Part shown: positions 8,710 to 17,063 of the stretch, one piece after another
Layout of the letters: each line of letters begins with the position of its first letter
Position numbering within the stretch: the first letter of the stretch is position 1
Assembly: GCF_003391115.1 (NCBI RefSeq)
Contig: NZ_QTJP01000001.1
Span: forward strand, 1,860,001 to 1,924,000
Direction of reading: 5' to 3'
Source: Sphingomonas crusticola
GTDB taxonomy: Bacteria; Pseudomonadota; Alphaproteobacteria; Sphingomonadales; Sphingomonadaceae
DNA length: 64,000 nt
The notes under the pieces: model-generated
Databases searched by the model: none
What the model saw: only the letters and a program-made list of their open reading frames with translations
What the model was told of the DNA's origin: nothing
Translations under genes and position numbers: made by a program

Positions 8710-9588
8710 TTAGTTCTTGAGACTGATCGTCATGTTCAGGACGTGGCTGGCGCCCGGCGCCACCTCGACCACATAGGGCTTGGCGCGGAACTCACCTCGA
8801 TAGCCGACCGGATCGGCCAGCCCCTGCCAGGGCTCGATACATAGGAATGGCGCACCCGGCTTGGTCCACACCCCGAGCAGCGGCAGGTCGGTGAACGCAA
8901 CCTCGATCATGCGATTGCCGGGAACGCCGAAGCGGACGCTGCGCGAGTGGAGTTCGTCGAAAATGATGGCGTCGTCGACGAAGAGGTCGTCGCGCACCGC
9001 CAGCATTTTGCCCTCGACCGGCGTCGCGCGGGGTTCGGGCAGGACCAAACCGTTGGCGGTATCGATGCGGCGGATCGGGGCGGGTTCGTCTTCGGCGAAG
9101 ACCAGCCGATGGTCGGCGCGCGTGCCGCCCCATGGCAGCGGCCAGCGGAAAGCGGGGTGGAAGCCGAAGCTCGCGGGCAGGGGCTCGTCGCCGGGATTGA
9201 AGATGGTGACATACGTGTGAAGCGCCGCCCCTTCGATCGCGACGGCGATGTCGAGCCGGAATTCGAACGGATATTGCGCGCGCGTTGCCCCGCTCGATTC
9301 GAGCCGGAAGGTCGCAGCGGCAGGCTGATGGTCGATCAGCGTGAACATGCTTTTCCGCGCGAAGCCGTGCTTGGCCATCGGATAGGCCTGCCCCTCGACA
9401 TGGATCACGTCCTCATTCACCGCCCCGACGATCGGGAAGAGGAAGGGCGCGCGCCCCGTCCAATATTCGCGCGGCCCATCGGACAAAAGGTCGCGCCCCG
9501 CCTCGTCCCGCAAAACGCGCATCTCCGCGCCCAATAGGCTGAACTCGGCGCTCAACGCGTCGGTGGCGATGCGGATCGTGTCGGTCAT
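8710..9588 (-). CDS. Aldose 1-epimerase family protein
   Basis: A 292-residue protein of the aldose 1-epimerase (mutarotase) superfamily, the subgroup resembling LACX/YeaD. Recognisable elements are the substrate-binding GFHPAFRWPLP segment with its His, the RAPFLFPIVG segment near residue 46, and the C-terminal FLCIEPWQGLAD with the likely catalytic Glu. It interconverts sugar anomers or sugar-phosphate anomers. It has no signal peptide and so should be cytosolic. It sits downstream of the GH47 mannosidase on the same strand (58-bp gap), which fits a role in handling released sugars, though that link is inferred. Confidence 0.85.
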   Translation of the reverse strand: MTDTIRIATDALSAEFSLLGAEMRVLRDEAGRDLLSDGPREYWTGRAPFLFPIVGAVNEDVIHVEGQAYPMAKHGFARKSMFTLIDHQPAAATFRLESSGATRAQYPFEFRLDIAVAIEGAALHTYVTIFNPGDEPLPASFGFHPAFRWPLPWGGTRADHRLVFAEDEPAPIRRIDTANGLVLPEPRATPVEGKMLAVRDDLFVDDAIIFDELHSRSVRFGVPGNRMIEVAFTDLPLLGVWTKPGAPFLCIEPWQGLADPVGYRGEFRAKPYVVEVAPGASHVLNMTISLKN

Positions 9589-9646
9589 GCGTCGTCCTTA
9601 TGCATACGCGGCGGCCAGCGCATCCATGCAGACGGGGTCGCGGCCG

Positions 9647-11029
9647 CTATTTGCGCAAGCCCAGCAGGATATTGCCCTCGGTCGTCAGGTAATTGCGGCG
9701 ATAATCGAAGCGCGGCGTGTCCGCGAACAGCAGATAATAATATTTCATCTGCTCCGACCACCAATAGCCTGGGCAATGATCCGCCTGCCGCTTGGGGGTG
9801 GCGGTCACGTCGGCGAGGTCGGTGTAGCCATATTGCGCCTTGTTCCAGCGCTGCATCGCCTGGAAATGCGTGCGCGCGATCGCGCGCCAGCGGGGATTGC
9901 GGTCGAGCAGCCACAGATTGAAGGCGGCATCGACCAGTTCGGGCCGCAGCGCGTTGGTGACGGCGGTCGGCTGCCCGCTGGCATAATCATAGGCCTCCGG
10001 CAGCACGCCGAAACGGTCCTGCAGCGCCGCCCAGCTCTCGGTCACCTTTGCCCCTGTCGCCCGCGCGCCACCCTGGCCGAGCAGGCCGCCATAGAAAGAG
10101 GCGAGTTCGTCCTGCTCGCTGCTGATGACCCCGCCCGTTTCGAAATCGACGTCGGCGATCCACAATTGGCCATCGCGGCGGACCTGCTGATGGCGCAGGA
10201 TCGCGGCGGTGCAGACGCGGTACATGCGCAGGCATTCGCGATCGCCGAGCAATTGCCAGCCGTCCCACAGATATTCGTAATAGCTGTCCGCATAGGAGCC
10301 GACCGTCGCACGGCGATCGAGCCACTGGCCGGTCAGCGCATCGATCTTGACCGCCAGCAGGTCGAGCCTGGAGCGCTTCGCGAACAAGGCGCGCTGCGCC
10401 TTGCGCGCGGCATCGCCATAGCGCGGATCGCCCGTCAGCCGGCTGAGCGTCGCCCATTCGGGCAGGAAGCTCCCGATCTCCGCCGGATTGGTTTGCGGAT
10501 CGCGTACCGCCCCCGTCCGGAGGTTGACGAAACGATAGGGGAAGCCGGTCGGCGTCGCGAACGCCGGCAGCAGCCGGTCGGCCAGGTCCCGCGCCTTGGC
10601 CAGCAACATCGGATCGCCGCACGCATGGTGCGCCGAGAGCAGTCCGCCGACCAGGCGGATAGACGTCTCGAACACGGAGACCTCGCCGTCCACGTCGAAA
10701 TCGGCCGCGGCTTTCACCCACGCCACGCCCTCCTCGAACTGCCGGTCGAGCCCCATCACCCACAAGGTGTCGAGCGCCTCGATCAGGCTAAGACCGAGAT
10801 GGTGGGTCTTGAGCGGGAAGCTCGAGACGCCGCCGCTGACCGGCCTGATCTCATCCTTGCCCCACGCGCGCTGGCGATAATGATCCCACGCCCAGGCCAT
10901 CTCGCTTTTAACGGCCTCGCCCAGCGCCGCCCAATCGCTGTCCGCGGACGCGGTGGCGCGTGCCACCGCGCCGCCGCCGAGCATTGCCGCGCTTGCGGCC
11001 AGGAAGTTACGCCGGGCGATGCGGGCCAT
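9647..11029 (-). CDS. Exported GH47-family alpha-mannosidase
   Basis: A 460-residue glycoside hydrolase of family 47 (class I alpha-1,2-mannosidase). Family landmarks appear in order: LIEALDTLWVMGL, VSVFETSIRLVGGLLSAH, YYEYLWDGW, RPELVDAAFNLW and the C-terminal TTEGN that binds calcium in known members. The N terminus, ARIARRNFLAASAAMLGGG, is a twin-arginine (Tat) signal, so the folded enzyme goes to the periplasm. GH47 is mostly eukaryotic, but a Caulobacter enzyme has been characterised. The ATG at 11029 is preferred; a GTG six bases upstream directly abuts the stop of the upstream gene. The substrate, perhaps fungal or plant mannan, is inferred. Confidence 0.88.
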   Translation of the reverse strand: MARIARRNFLAASAAMLGGGAVARATASADSDWAALGEAVKSEMAWAWDHYRQRAWGKDEIRPVSGGVSSFPLKTHHLGLSLIEALDTLWVMGLDRQFEEGVAWVKAAADFDVDGEVSVFETSIRLVGGLLSAHHACGDPMLLAKARDLADRLLPAFATPTGFPYRFVNLRTGAVRDPQTNPAEIGSFLPEWATLSRLTGDPRYGDAARKAQRALFAKRSRLDLLAVKIDALTGQWLDRRATVGSYADSYYEYLWDGWQLLGDRECLRMYRVCTAAILRHQQVRRDGQLWIADVDFETGGVISSEQDELASFYGGLLGQGGARATGAKVTESWAALQDRFGVLPEAYDYASGQPTAVTNALRPELVDAAFNLWLLDRNPRWRAIARTHFQAMQRWNKAQYGYTDLADVTATPKRQADHCPGYWWSEQMKYYYLLFADTPRFDYRRNYLTTEGNILLGLRK

Positions 11030-11035
11030 CGCCAC

Positions 11036-11788
11036 TCAGGCCGGCTTGCGGAATTTGTAGATGAACTGATCGGTCCGGCCGCGGATGGCGGGATCGAACA
11101 CCTTCTTCTTGTGGTCGTCGGCGGGGTTCGCGAGCAATCGGCTTTCGCCGACGAAGCGGAAGCCGGCTGCGATCACCTGGCGCTTGACGATCGCCCCTTC
11201 GATCCGGTGGAGCGTGTCGGTGTTGCGCATGCCGGTGCCGGGCGCATCCTGATGATCGATGATCAGCAGCACGCCGCCGGGCTTGAGCGCGGCATAAGCC
11301 GCCCTGTTGAACACCGACGGGTCGAGCTTGCCCATGAAGGCGTCGGGATAATCGTGATAATTCTGGGCAGTGAAGACCAGATCGACCTTCTCCGGCACGG
11401 TCAGCGCGTTCGCCGGCTGGATCGCCAGCGTGACGTTAGGATAACCCTGCTTGGGCAGCGACGCATAATTGAGCGTGTCGCGTCCCGCCTCGTCGGCATA
11501 GGGCTTGGGCCAGATGCCGTAGACGTGGCCCCTGGGGCCGACCGTGCCGGCGAACAGCCGCGTCCAGTAAGCGCCGCCGGGGATCAGATCGAGCACCTTG
11601 TCGCCCGGCTTGACCCCGGCGAAGGCGAGGATTTCGGGGCCGTGGCGACGCGCATCCTGCTTCACCTGATCCCCGCGCGCGGGATTGGCGGCGGCCCGGG
11701 CGATGGCGGGCGGGAGCGCCGCGGCGTGCGCGACGAGCGGCGCGGTCGCGAATAAAGCGACGGCGGCAAACTTCAGCGACCTGGTCAT
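11036..11788 (-). CDS. Exported methyltransferase-fold protein (COG4798)
   Basis: A 250-residue protein with a cleavable signal peptide (about 1-23, ending VAHAAA) in front of a class I methyltransferase fold. Motif I is modified: VLDLIPGGAYWTRLFAG, lacking the usual GxGxG spacing. The later DLVFTAQNYHDYPD and LKPGGVLLIIDHQ segments follow the normal order. This matches the COG4798 'predicted methyltransferase' group as I remember it. The ATG at 11788 is chosen because GGGGAGAAGGAT precedes it as a good ribosome-binding site. An S-adenosylmethionine enzyme outside the cytoplasm would lack cofactor, so its activity is uncertain. The GH47 gene follows without a gap. Confidence 0.8.
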   Translation of the reverse strand: MTRSLKFAAVALFATAPLVAHAAALPPAIARAAANPARGDQVKQDARRHGPEILAFAGVKPGDKVLDLIPGGAYWTRLFAGTVGPRGHVYGIWPKPYADEAGRDTLNYASLPKQGYPNVTLAIQPANALTVPEKVDLVFTAQNYHDYPDAFMGKLDPSVFNRAAYAALKPGGVLLIIDHQDAPGTGMRNTDTLHRIEGAIVKRQVIAAGFRFVGESRLLANPADDHKKKVFDPAIRGRTDQFIYKFRKPA

Positions 11789-11895
11789 ATCCTTCTCCCC
11801 TTCCCTGGATCGATGCGCGTCCATAACAATTTCCGTGCGAGCCGTCGCGCCACCCGGTGTCGTTCGCGACACGACGCGCTCGCCTGCCGACTATT

Positions 11896-12372
11896 TCAGC
11901 CGGTGGTACAATGCGGCTGATACTCAACCGGGAAATTGACCGAACGCGCGATGAAGCAAACCTCGTGGATGCGATGATGGATCGCATCGGCCTGCGCGAG
12001 ATCGCTGCCCGCGCGCACGACGATCTGCGGCCGCAATATCGCGCGCACGAAGCGCCCCGCGCCGCTCGGGCTGCTTTCGCCGATACCGATCGGCGTGTCG
12101 CTGTAGGATTCGACCACGATGCCGGCCTCGCTGGCATAATGAAGATACCAGAGCATGTGGCATGCCGCGAGCGACGACAGCAGCAGATCCTCCGGATTGG
12201 CGAGCGCGGGATTGCCGCCCAGCAGCGGATCGTTCGAACAATGGACGACCGGCTTGCCGGGGATCGCGATGTCCCACGTCCGGTCATAGCCGCGATAGCT
12301 GGCCGTGCCCTCGCCGCGATTGCCGGTCCACGCGACATGGCTGGAATATTCATGCTGCTTCAGCAGGCCCAC
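11896..12372 (-). CDS. OsmC family protein
   Basis: A 158-residue OsmC/Ohr-superfamily protein. It begins with the family's KQHEYSSHVAWTGNRGEGT strand. The reactive cysteine pair is only partly recognisable: a Cys in VVHCSND and the helix segment SSLAACHMLWYLHYA, whose Cys is the usual second peroxidatic residue. OsmC proteins reduce organic hydroperoxides. The GTG at 12372 is chosen because it follows a GGAAG site and matches the normal family start; a longer frame would intrude into the M1/permease gene. It lies 31 bp downstream of that gene on the same strand and is probably cotranscribed. Confidence 0.82.
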   Translation of the reverse strand: MGLLKQHEYSSHVAWTGNRGEGTASYRGYDRTWDIAIPGKPVVHCSNDPLLGGNPALANPEDLLLSSLAACHMLWYLHYASEAGIVVESYSDTPIGIGESSPSGAGRFVRAILRPQIVVRAGSDLAQADAIHHRIHEVCFIARSVNFPVEYQPHCTTG

Positions 12373-12403
12373 GTGCTTCCGCCTTTCCGGCACCTTCCAT
12401 GCC

Positions 12404-15400
12404 TCAACCGGCGACCGCCACCACATTGTCGTCGCTGTTGCGGTCAATATATTTATTATAGGGATCGACGCCCGCGAACGCCGGCTTGCGCTTCGAGATC
12501 ACCCGGATCAGCTGCTGGCCCGATCTGACGGGTTCCCGCTCCATCGAGATGACATCCTTCGCCGCGAAGGCGCCGAGCCCGGGACGCCGGTCGAACAGGC
12601 CGATGTCGATCTGATCGGCGAGCGGCGCCTGTTTCTCGACGCCGGTGCCATTGGCATAATATTTGGCGGCATCGATGGAGATCGCGGTTTCGAAATTGCC
12701 GTCGGCCAGCTTGCGCACGGTCGCGGTCTTGGCCTTGAGATCGTAGACGGTGATGCGATCGAGCAGGTCGAGCACCAGCTGGCGCTCCCCCGCTGTGCGC
12801 GCGAGCGACAGGAAGCCGTTCACCAGATCGAGCGAGCGCGGATAAGGCTGGCTCTTGAAGCGATATTTGTCGAGCAATTGCGCCAGCATGTGGTTGACGC
12901 GGTCCTCGCCCAAGCGGTCCTGCAGCAAATACATCACGACCGCGCCCTTGCGATAATGGATGTAGCCCTGATCCTCGACGCGATCGAGCGGCAGTTCCTC
13001 GATCCGTTCGGATCCGCGCGAGCGCAGATAATTGTCGAGCTCATATTTGAGGAAGCGGCGGATCTTGTCCTCGCCATAGAGGTGCTTCATCACCATCAGC
13101 GCCGAATATTGCGCCATGGTCTCCACCAGGATCGTGCCGCCCTGCATGTCGGCGCTGATGATCTGGTGCGCCCAATATTGGTGGCCCAGTTCGTGCGCGG
13201 TGACATAGGTCACATAGTCGATCTTCTCGGGATCGTGCGTGTCGGCAATGAAGCCGATCTTTTCGGAATAAGGGATGGTGCCGGCGAAGGCCTGCGCGAA
13301 GCTGGCATAGCCGGGGAATTCGATGATGCGCGCATAATCGAATTGATAGGGCCCGAAATGGGCGCGGTAATAAGCCAGCGACACCTTCATCGCCGCCAGC
13401 ATCCGATCGACATTGAAGCTGTGTTTCGGATCGTAATAGACGGTCAGCTTGACGCCGTCGGCCATTTCCGACTTCTCGGCATAGGCTGCGGACTGGACCG
13501 AGAAGAAAGCCAGGATCGGCGCGCCCGAGACGAAATGGGCGGTGCGGCGCGCACCCCGGGTGATGTCGCTGACCTTGCGGCCCGGCGCGATCGGCACCTG
13601 GCCGGCATCGGTCGAGACAATGATGTCCGAACGCACCCAATCGGCATCGCCAACATAATTGCGGCGCTGCGCCGACACATCCTCCAGCTTGGCTTTGCGC
13701 AGTTCACCCGGCAGCCCATATTTGCGCCGCTTGACGCGATCGCTCAGCAGTCCGTCGCGCGTCATGCCGATCTGCGGCGCGATCTCGGAATTGTCGAGGA
13801 AGGTGCCGTTGGCGACCAGCCTGGTGTCGTCGTTGCTGGCCGGAATCCCGCGCTGCCACCGCTCGGTGCGGAAAGACACGGTCCCGGTCGCACCGGGCGC
13901 AAGCGGCGTGTCGAAACGGTAGATGCGATATTTGAAGTCGGCATCGTTCATCGCCAGCCTGGCGCCGGGGATGTCGATCGCCACGATCCGCGTCTGTTCG
14001 CTCGGCAGCCGGACGTGCAGCACCTTGAGCGGCGCGCCGGTATCGTTGACGAAGCGGTAGGTACCTTGCGTCTCCGCGCGCCGCTCGGCCGGGTAAAGCG
14101 CGACCTTCATGCTGATGTCGGTCAGCGACGGCTGGAGCAGCTTTTCATATTTTAGATATTTCTTCTCATAATGCGCGAGCCGTTTGTCGCTGTCCTCGCG
14201 CGTGCGGTAGACGTTGAGCACGTTCATATTGTGATAGAGGAAGGCGCCGGTCGCCACCGTCACGACCAGCGCAGCCGCCAGGATCGCGCCCGACGGGCTG
14301 ACCAGCCGCCGCGGCAATTGCGCGAGGCGCGGCCGCAACCGCGTTTCGGTCCCGCGGCGCCACAGCAGATGCGCCAGCACCGCCAGCATCACCGCGAACG
14401 CGCCCCAGTAAAGCCGCAGCCACCAGCCGAGCGCACCGCCGATCTGGTCGCCATTCATGTCGGAAAGCTGCGCGCTGCCGGTGCTGTCATAATTGTACAG
14501 CGGGTAGCCGAGGCCGATATTCTGGAGCGTGATGGTGCCGACCAGATAGACGACCATGATGCCCCAGCCGACATATTTGTTGGGGCTGAGCGCCTGGATG
14601 AAGACCGCGAGAATCGCGAGGATCGCCATGTCGACCGTCTGCGGCAGCAGATACCAGCCGATATATTGGCCGAGCGCGATGTCGGTCTGGCCGCGCCCAA
14701 CCTGGACGATGATCGCCGCGACGACCGAAATCAGCAGGGTGGCGAACAATACGCCGGTCACCGCGAGCGTCTTGGGCACCATATAGGCCCAGTTGGGTAA
14801 GGCGGTCGCGTCGATGATTTCGTGCATCTTGCGCTCGCGATCGCGCCAGACGAGCTCGCCCGCATAATAGATGGCGATGATGATCGGGATGATGCTGAAC
14901 GATCCGGCAAGATCGCCGATCAGCGCGAAGGCCAGCGGTCGCGCGGGCGTGCCGTAAATCTCGTTGGCGTACAGCATCGCGCCGACCGCGTTGAACAGCC
15001 CGACCAGCAGCAGCACGAAGAAAGCGGGGCTGCGGAACACCAGCCGCATTTCGAACCGGCAGCGCGCCCATAATTGGCTCCACGCCGCCGCCGACGGCCG
15101 GGCGGCGGGCAGCTGCGTCACCAGCAGCGGCTGCGTCGCGGCCAGCTTGGTTTCGCGCCGCGCCTGGCGGCGGATCGCGCGCTTGGACGCTCCGCGCTCG
15201 GAGAAGCGGAAGCGCGAATAGGCCAGCGCCAGCGCGGCGAGGCCGACCGCGAACCAGATCGCGCGATTGAGCAGCAACGCCCCGCTGATGGCCGGGGTCG
15301 ACGCGTTTGATTCGCTCGCCGTCCAATAGCGCGTGACGTTGGAGAACACGCCGATGCCGAACGGCTCGATATAGCCCGACAGGTCGCGCAATTCGGGCTT

Positions 15401-15991
15401 GGCGCGGATCACCGTGTTGAGCACGACGTAGAGCACCAGGAAGACGACGACCGCGAGATAGGAATACATCATCGAGCGGGTCATCGTCGCGACCGCGAAG
15501 AAGATCGCCGCGGTCAGGAACAGATTGGGCAGAGCGAGCACGAAATAGGCGTAGAGATAATCGTGCCAGCGATTGGCGCCGAGCGTCTCGCCATCGATCC
15601 ACGGCATCAGCGAACCCAGCCACATCGCCAGCGGTACGGTCGCGAACGCGATCGCGGCGGCGAGGAAGGCGCCGAGGAATCGCGCGAACAGATAGTCGAA
15701 CCGGCTGACGCGGGTGGAGCGCACCATCGGCCCGAAGCCGCTTTCGTCGTCGCGCACGATCACGTTGGCGACGAATGCCGTCGTCACGAACATGAAGAAG
15801 ATCGACAGGATCAGGTGCGTCATCGCGATCGCGACCGGCGCATTCTTGTGGATATTGCCGCCGCCGCCGATCTGGATCTGCTCGACAGTGACCGACCCGA
15901 AGGTCAGCAGGAAGAACAGGATGGCGACCACCCAGAAGACCGGGTTGCGCAGCTGGTAGCGCAGCTCGAAGCTGGCAATCTTGCCGAACAT
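12404..15991 (-). CDS. ABC transporter permease fused to an M1-family aminopeptidase
   Basis: A 1195-residue fusion. The first ~600 residues form two ABC-2-type permease blocks with multiple membrane segments, starting FGKIASFELRYQLRNP. The C-terminal ~500 residues are an M1 peptidase: zinc motif HELGH at 933-937, with Glu957 in LVETMAQYSALM as the likely third ligand, 19 residues after the second His (classic M1 enzymes have 18). In place of GAMEN, the segment before it reads ASFAQAFAGTIPYSEKIGFI. The ATG at 15991 lies five bases after the ATPase stop; a GTG at 16000 that overlaps the stop is an alternative. The peptidase probably faces the periplasm, coupled to an unknown exported or imported substrate. 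Confidence 0.88.
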   Translation of the reverse strand: MFGKIASFELRYQLRNPVFWVVAILFFLLTFGSVTVEQIQIGGGGNIHKNAPVAIAMTHLILSIFFMFVTTAFVANVIVRDDESGFGPMVRSTRVSRFDYLFARFLGAFLAAAIAFATVPLAMWLGSLMPWIDGETLGANRWHDYLYAYFVLALPNLFLTAAIFFAVATMTRSMMYSYLAVVVFLVLYVVLNTVIRAKPELRDLSGYIEPFGIGVFSNVTRYWTASESNASTPAISGALLLNRAIWFAVGLAALALAYSRFRFSERGASKRAIRRQARRETKLAATQPLLVTQLPAARPSAAAWSQLWARCRFEMRLVFRSPAFFVLLLVGLFNAVGAMLYANEIYGTPARPLAFALIGDLAGSFSIIPIIIAIYYAGELVWRDRERKMHEIIDATALPNWAYMVPKTLAVTGVLFATLLISVVAAIIVQVGRGQTDIALGQYIGWYLLPQTVDMAILAILAVFIQALSPNKYVGWGIMVVYLVGTITLQNIGLGYPLYNYDSTGSAQLSDMNGDQIGGALGWWLRLYWGAFAVMLAVLAHLLWRRGTETRLRPRLAQLPRRLVSPSGAILAAALVVTVATGAFLYHNMNVLNVYRTREDSDKRLAHYEKKYLKYEKLLQPSLTDISMKVALYPAERRAETQGTYRFVNDTGAPLKVLHVRLPSEQTRIVAIDIPGARLAMNDADFKYRIYRFDTPLAPGATGTVSFRTERWQRGIPASNDDTRLVANGTFLDNSEIAPQIGMTRDGLLSDRVKRRKYGLPGELRKAKLEDVSAQRRNYVGDADWVRSDIIVSTDAGQVPIAPGRKVSDITRGARRTAHFVSGAPILAFFSVQSAAYAEKSEMADGVKLTVYYDPKHSFNVDRMLAAMKVSLAYYRAHFGPYQFDYARIIEFPGYASFAQAFAGTIPYSEKIGFIADTHDPEKIDYVTYVTAHELGHQYWAHQIISADMQGGTILVETMAQYSALMVMKHLYGEDKIRRFLKYELDNYLRSRGSERIEELPLDRVEDQGYIHYRKGAVVMYLLQDRLGEDRVNHMLAQLLDKYRFKSQPYPRSLDLVNGFLSLARTAGERQLVLDLLDRITVYDLKAKTATVRKLADGNFETAISIDAAKYYANGTGVEKQAPLADQIDIGLFDRRPGLGAFAAKDVISMEREPVRSGQQLIRVISKRKPAFAGVDPYNKYIDRNSDDNVVAVAG

Positions 15992-15996
15992 CGACG

Positions 15997-16890
15997 TCAC
16001 GCCGCTTCGGCGACGGGCGCGCGGCGCGTGCGCGCGAGCGTGGAGAAATAGACGTCCTCCAGCCCGCCATCGACCGCCTCGAAACCCTCGCCGGGATCGG
16101 AGGGAGACAATATGTGGACGATCGTGCGGCCCGCGAACAATCGGGTCGAGATCAGTTCGTAGCGCTGGCGATATTCGTCCAGCTGGTCGCGCTCGATCGT
16201 CTTGGCCCACACCGTGCCGCGCGATTGCCGGATCAGTTCCAGCGGCGCGCCTTCCAGCTGGATCCTGCCGGCGGCGAGCACCGCCATGCGCGGGCACAGG
16301 TCCGACACGTCCTCGACGATGTGGGTCGACAGGATCACGACGACGCGGTCGCCGATCTCGGCGAGCAGGTTGAGGAAGCGGTTGCGCTCTTCGGGGTCGA
16401 GCCCTGCGGTCGGCTCGTCGACGATGATCAGATCGGGATTGCCGATCAGCGCCTGGGCGATGCCGAAGCGCTGCCGCATGCCGCCCGAAAAGCCGGCGAT
16501 CGCCTTCTTCCGCACATTCCACAAATTGGTCTGGTTGAGCAGGGTCTCGACCGTTTCCTTGCGTTCGGGGGCCGAGGCGATGCCCTTGAGCACCGCCATA
16601 TGATCGAGCATGTCATAGGCTGACACGCGCGGATAGACGCCGAAATCCTGCGGCAGGTAGCCGAGCCGCTCCCGCAATTTCTCAGGGTTGGCGATGACGT
16701 CGAGCTCGCCGAAGCGGATGCTGCCGCTGGTCGGCGTCTGCAATGTCGCGAGCGAGCGCATCAGCGTCGACTTGCCCGCACCATTCGGTCCCAGCAGGCC
16801 GTACATGCCCTTCGGGATGCTGAGCGTCACGTCGTCGAGCGCGCGCGTTCCGTTGGCATAGATATGGGTGACGGCGGTGAGTTCGAGCAC
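15997..16890 (-). CDS. ABC transporter ATP-binding protein
   Basis: A 297-residue ABC ATPase. Walker A is GPNGAGKS (34-41), the Q-loop is LGYLPQDFG, the signature is FSGGMRQR, Walker B is DLIIVDEP followed by TAGLDP, and the switch His is in STHIVEDV. The C-terminal extension (about residues 220-297) resembles regulatory tails of ABC-2 exporters. It starts at a GTG preceded by AGGGAGA. The fused permease/M1 gene follows within five bases, so the two encode one transporter. Upstream, a TAGAAT -10-like sequence lies at about 16916-16921 on this strand, without a clear -35. Confidence 0.92.
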   Translation of the reverse strand: MLELTAVTHIYANGTRALDDVTLSIPKGMYGLLGPNGAGKSTLMRSLATLQTPTSGSIRFGELDVIANPEKLRERLGYLPQDFGVYPRVSAYDMLDHMAVLKGIASAPERKETVETLLNQTNLWNVRKKAIAGFSGGMRQRFGIAQALIGNPDLIIVDEPTAGLDPEERNRFLNLLAEIGDRVVVILSTHIVEDVSDLCPRMAVLAAGRIQLEGAPLELIRQSRGTVWAKTIERDQLDEYRQRYELISTRLFAGRTIVHILSPSDPGEGFEAVDGGLEDVYFSTLARTRRAPVAEAA

Positions 16891-17063
16891 GCGAAATTCT
16901 CCCTGTGGGGAGCAATTCTAGCGCGTGTGTTAGAAAGCTAAAGCACTAAATCGCGGGATGCCGACGGCATCGGCGCTCACCTTCTCACGGCCTCGTCGAC
17001 GTGGGACTTGCCCTTGCCTCGCCAGGGAGACATCCGTGTGGCCCGCACGCTGATGGGTAGCCG

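Noticed and set aside
9563-11755. Plus-strand open frame of about 730 codons
   Set aside because: It is antisense to the GH47 and methyltransferase genes and has shadow-type composition without a motif.
11857-11872. Hairpin GTGTCG-TTCG-CGACAC as a terminator
   Set aside because: It is a perfect 6-bp stem, but no T-run follows on either strand; chance in GC-rich DNA is possible, so no feature is listed.
15992-16522. N-terminal extension of the permease/M1 frame to 16522
   Set aside because: The extension lies inside the ATPase gene in another frame and is Arg-rich without similarity; the ATG at 15991 begins the normal permease.
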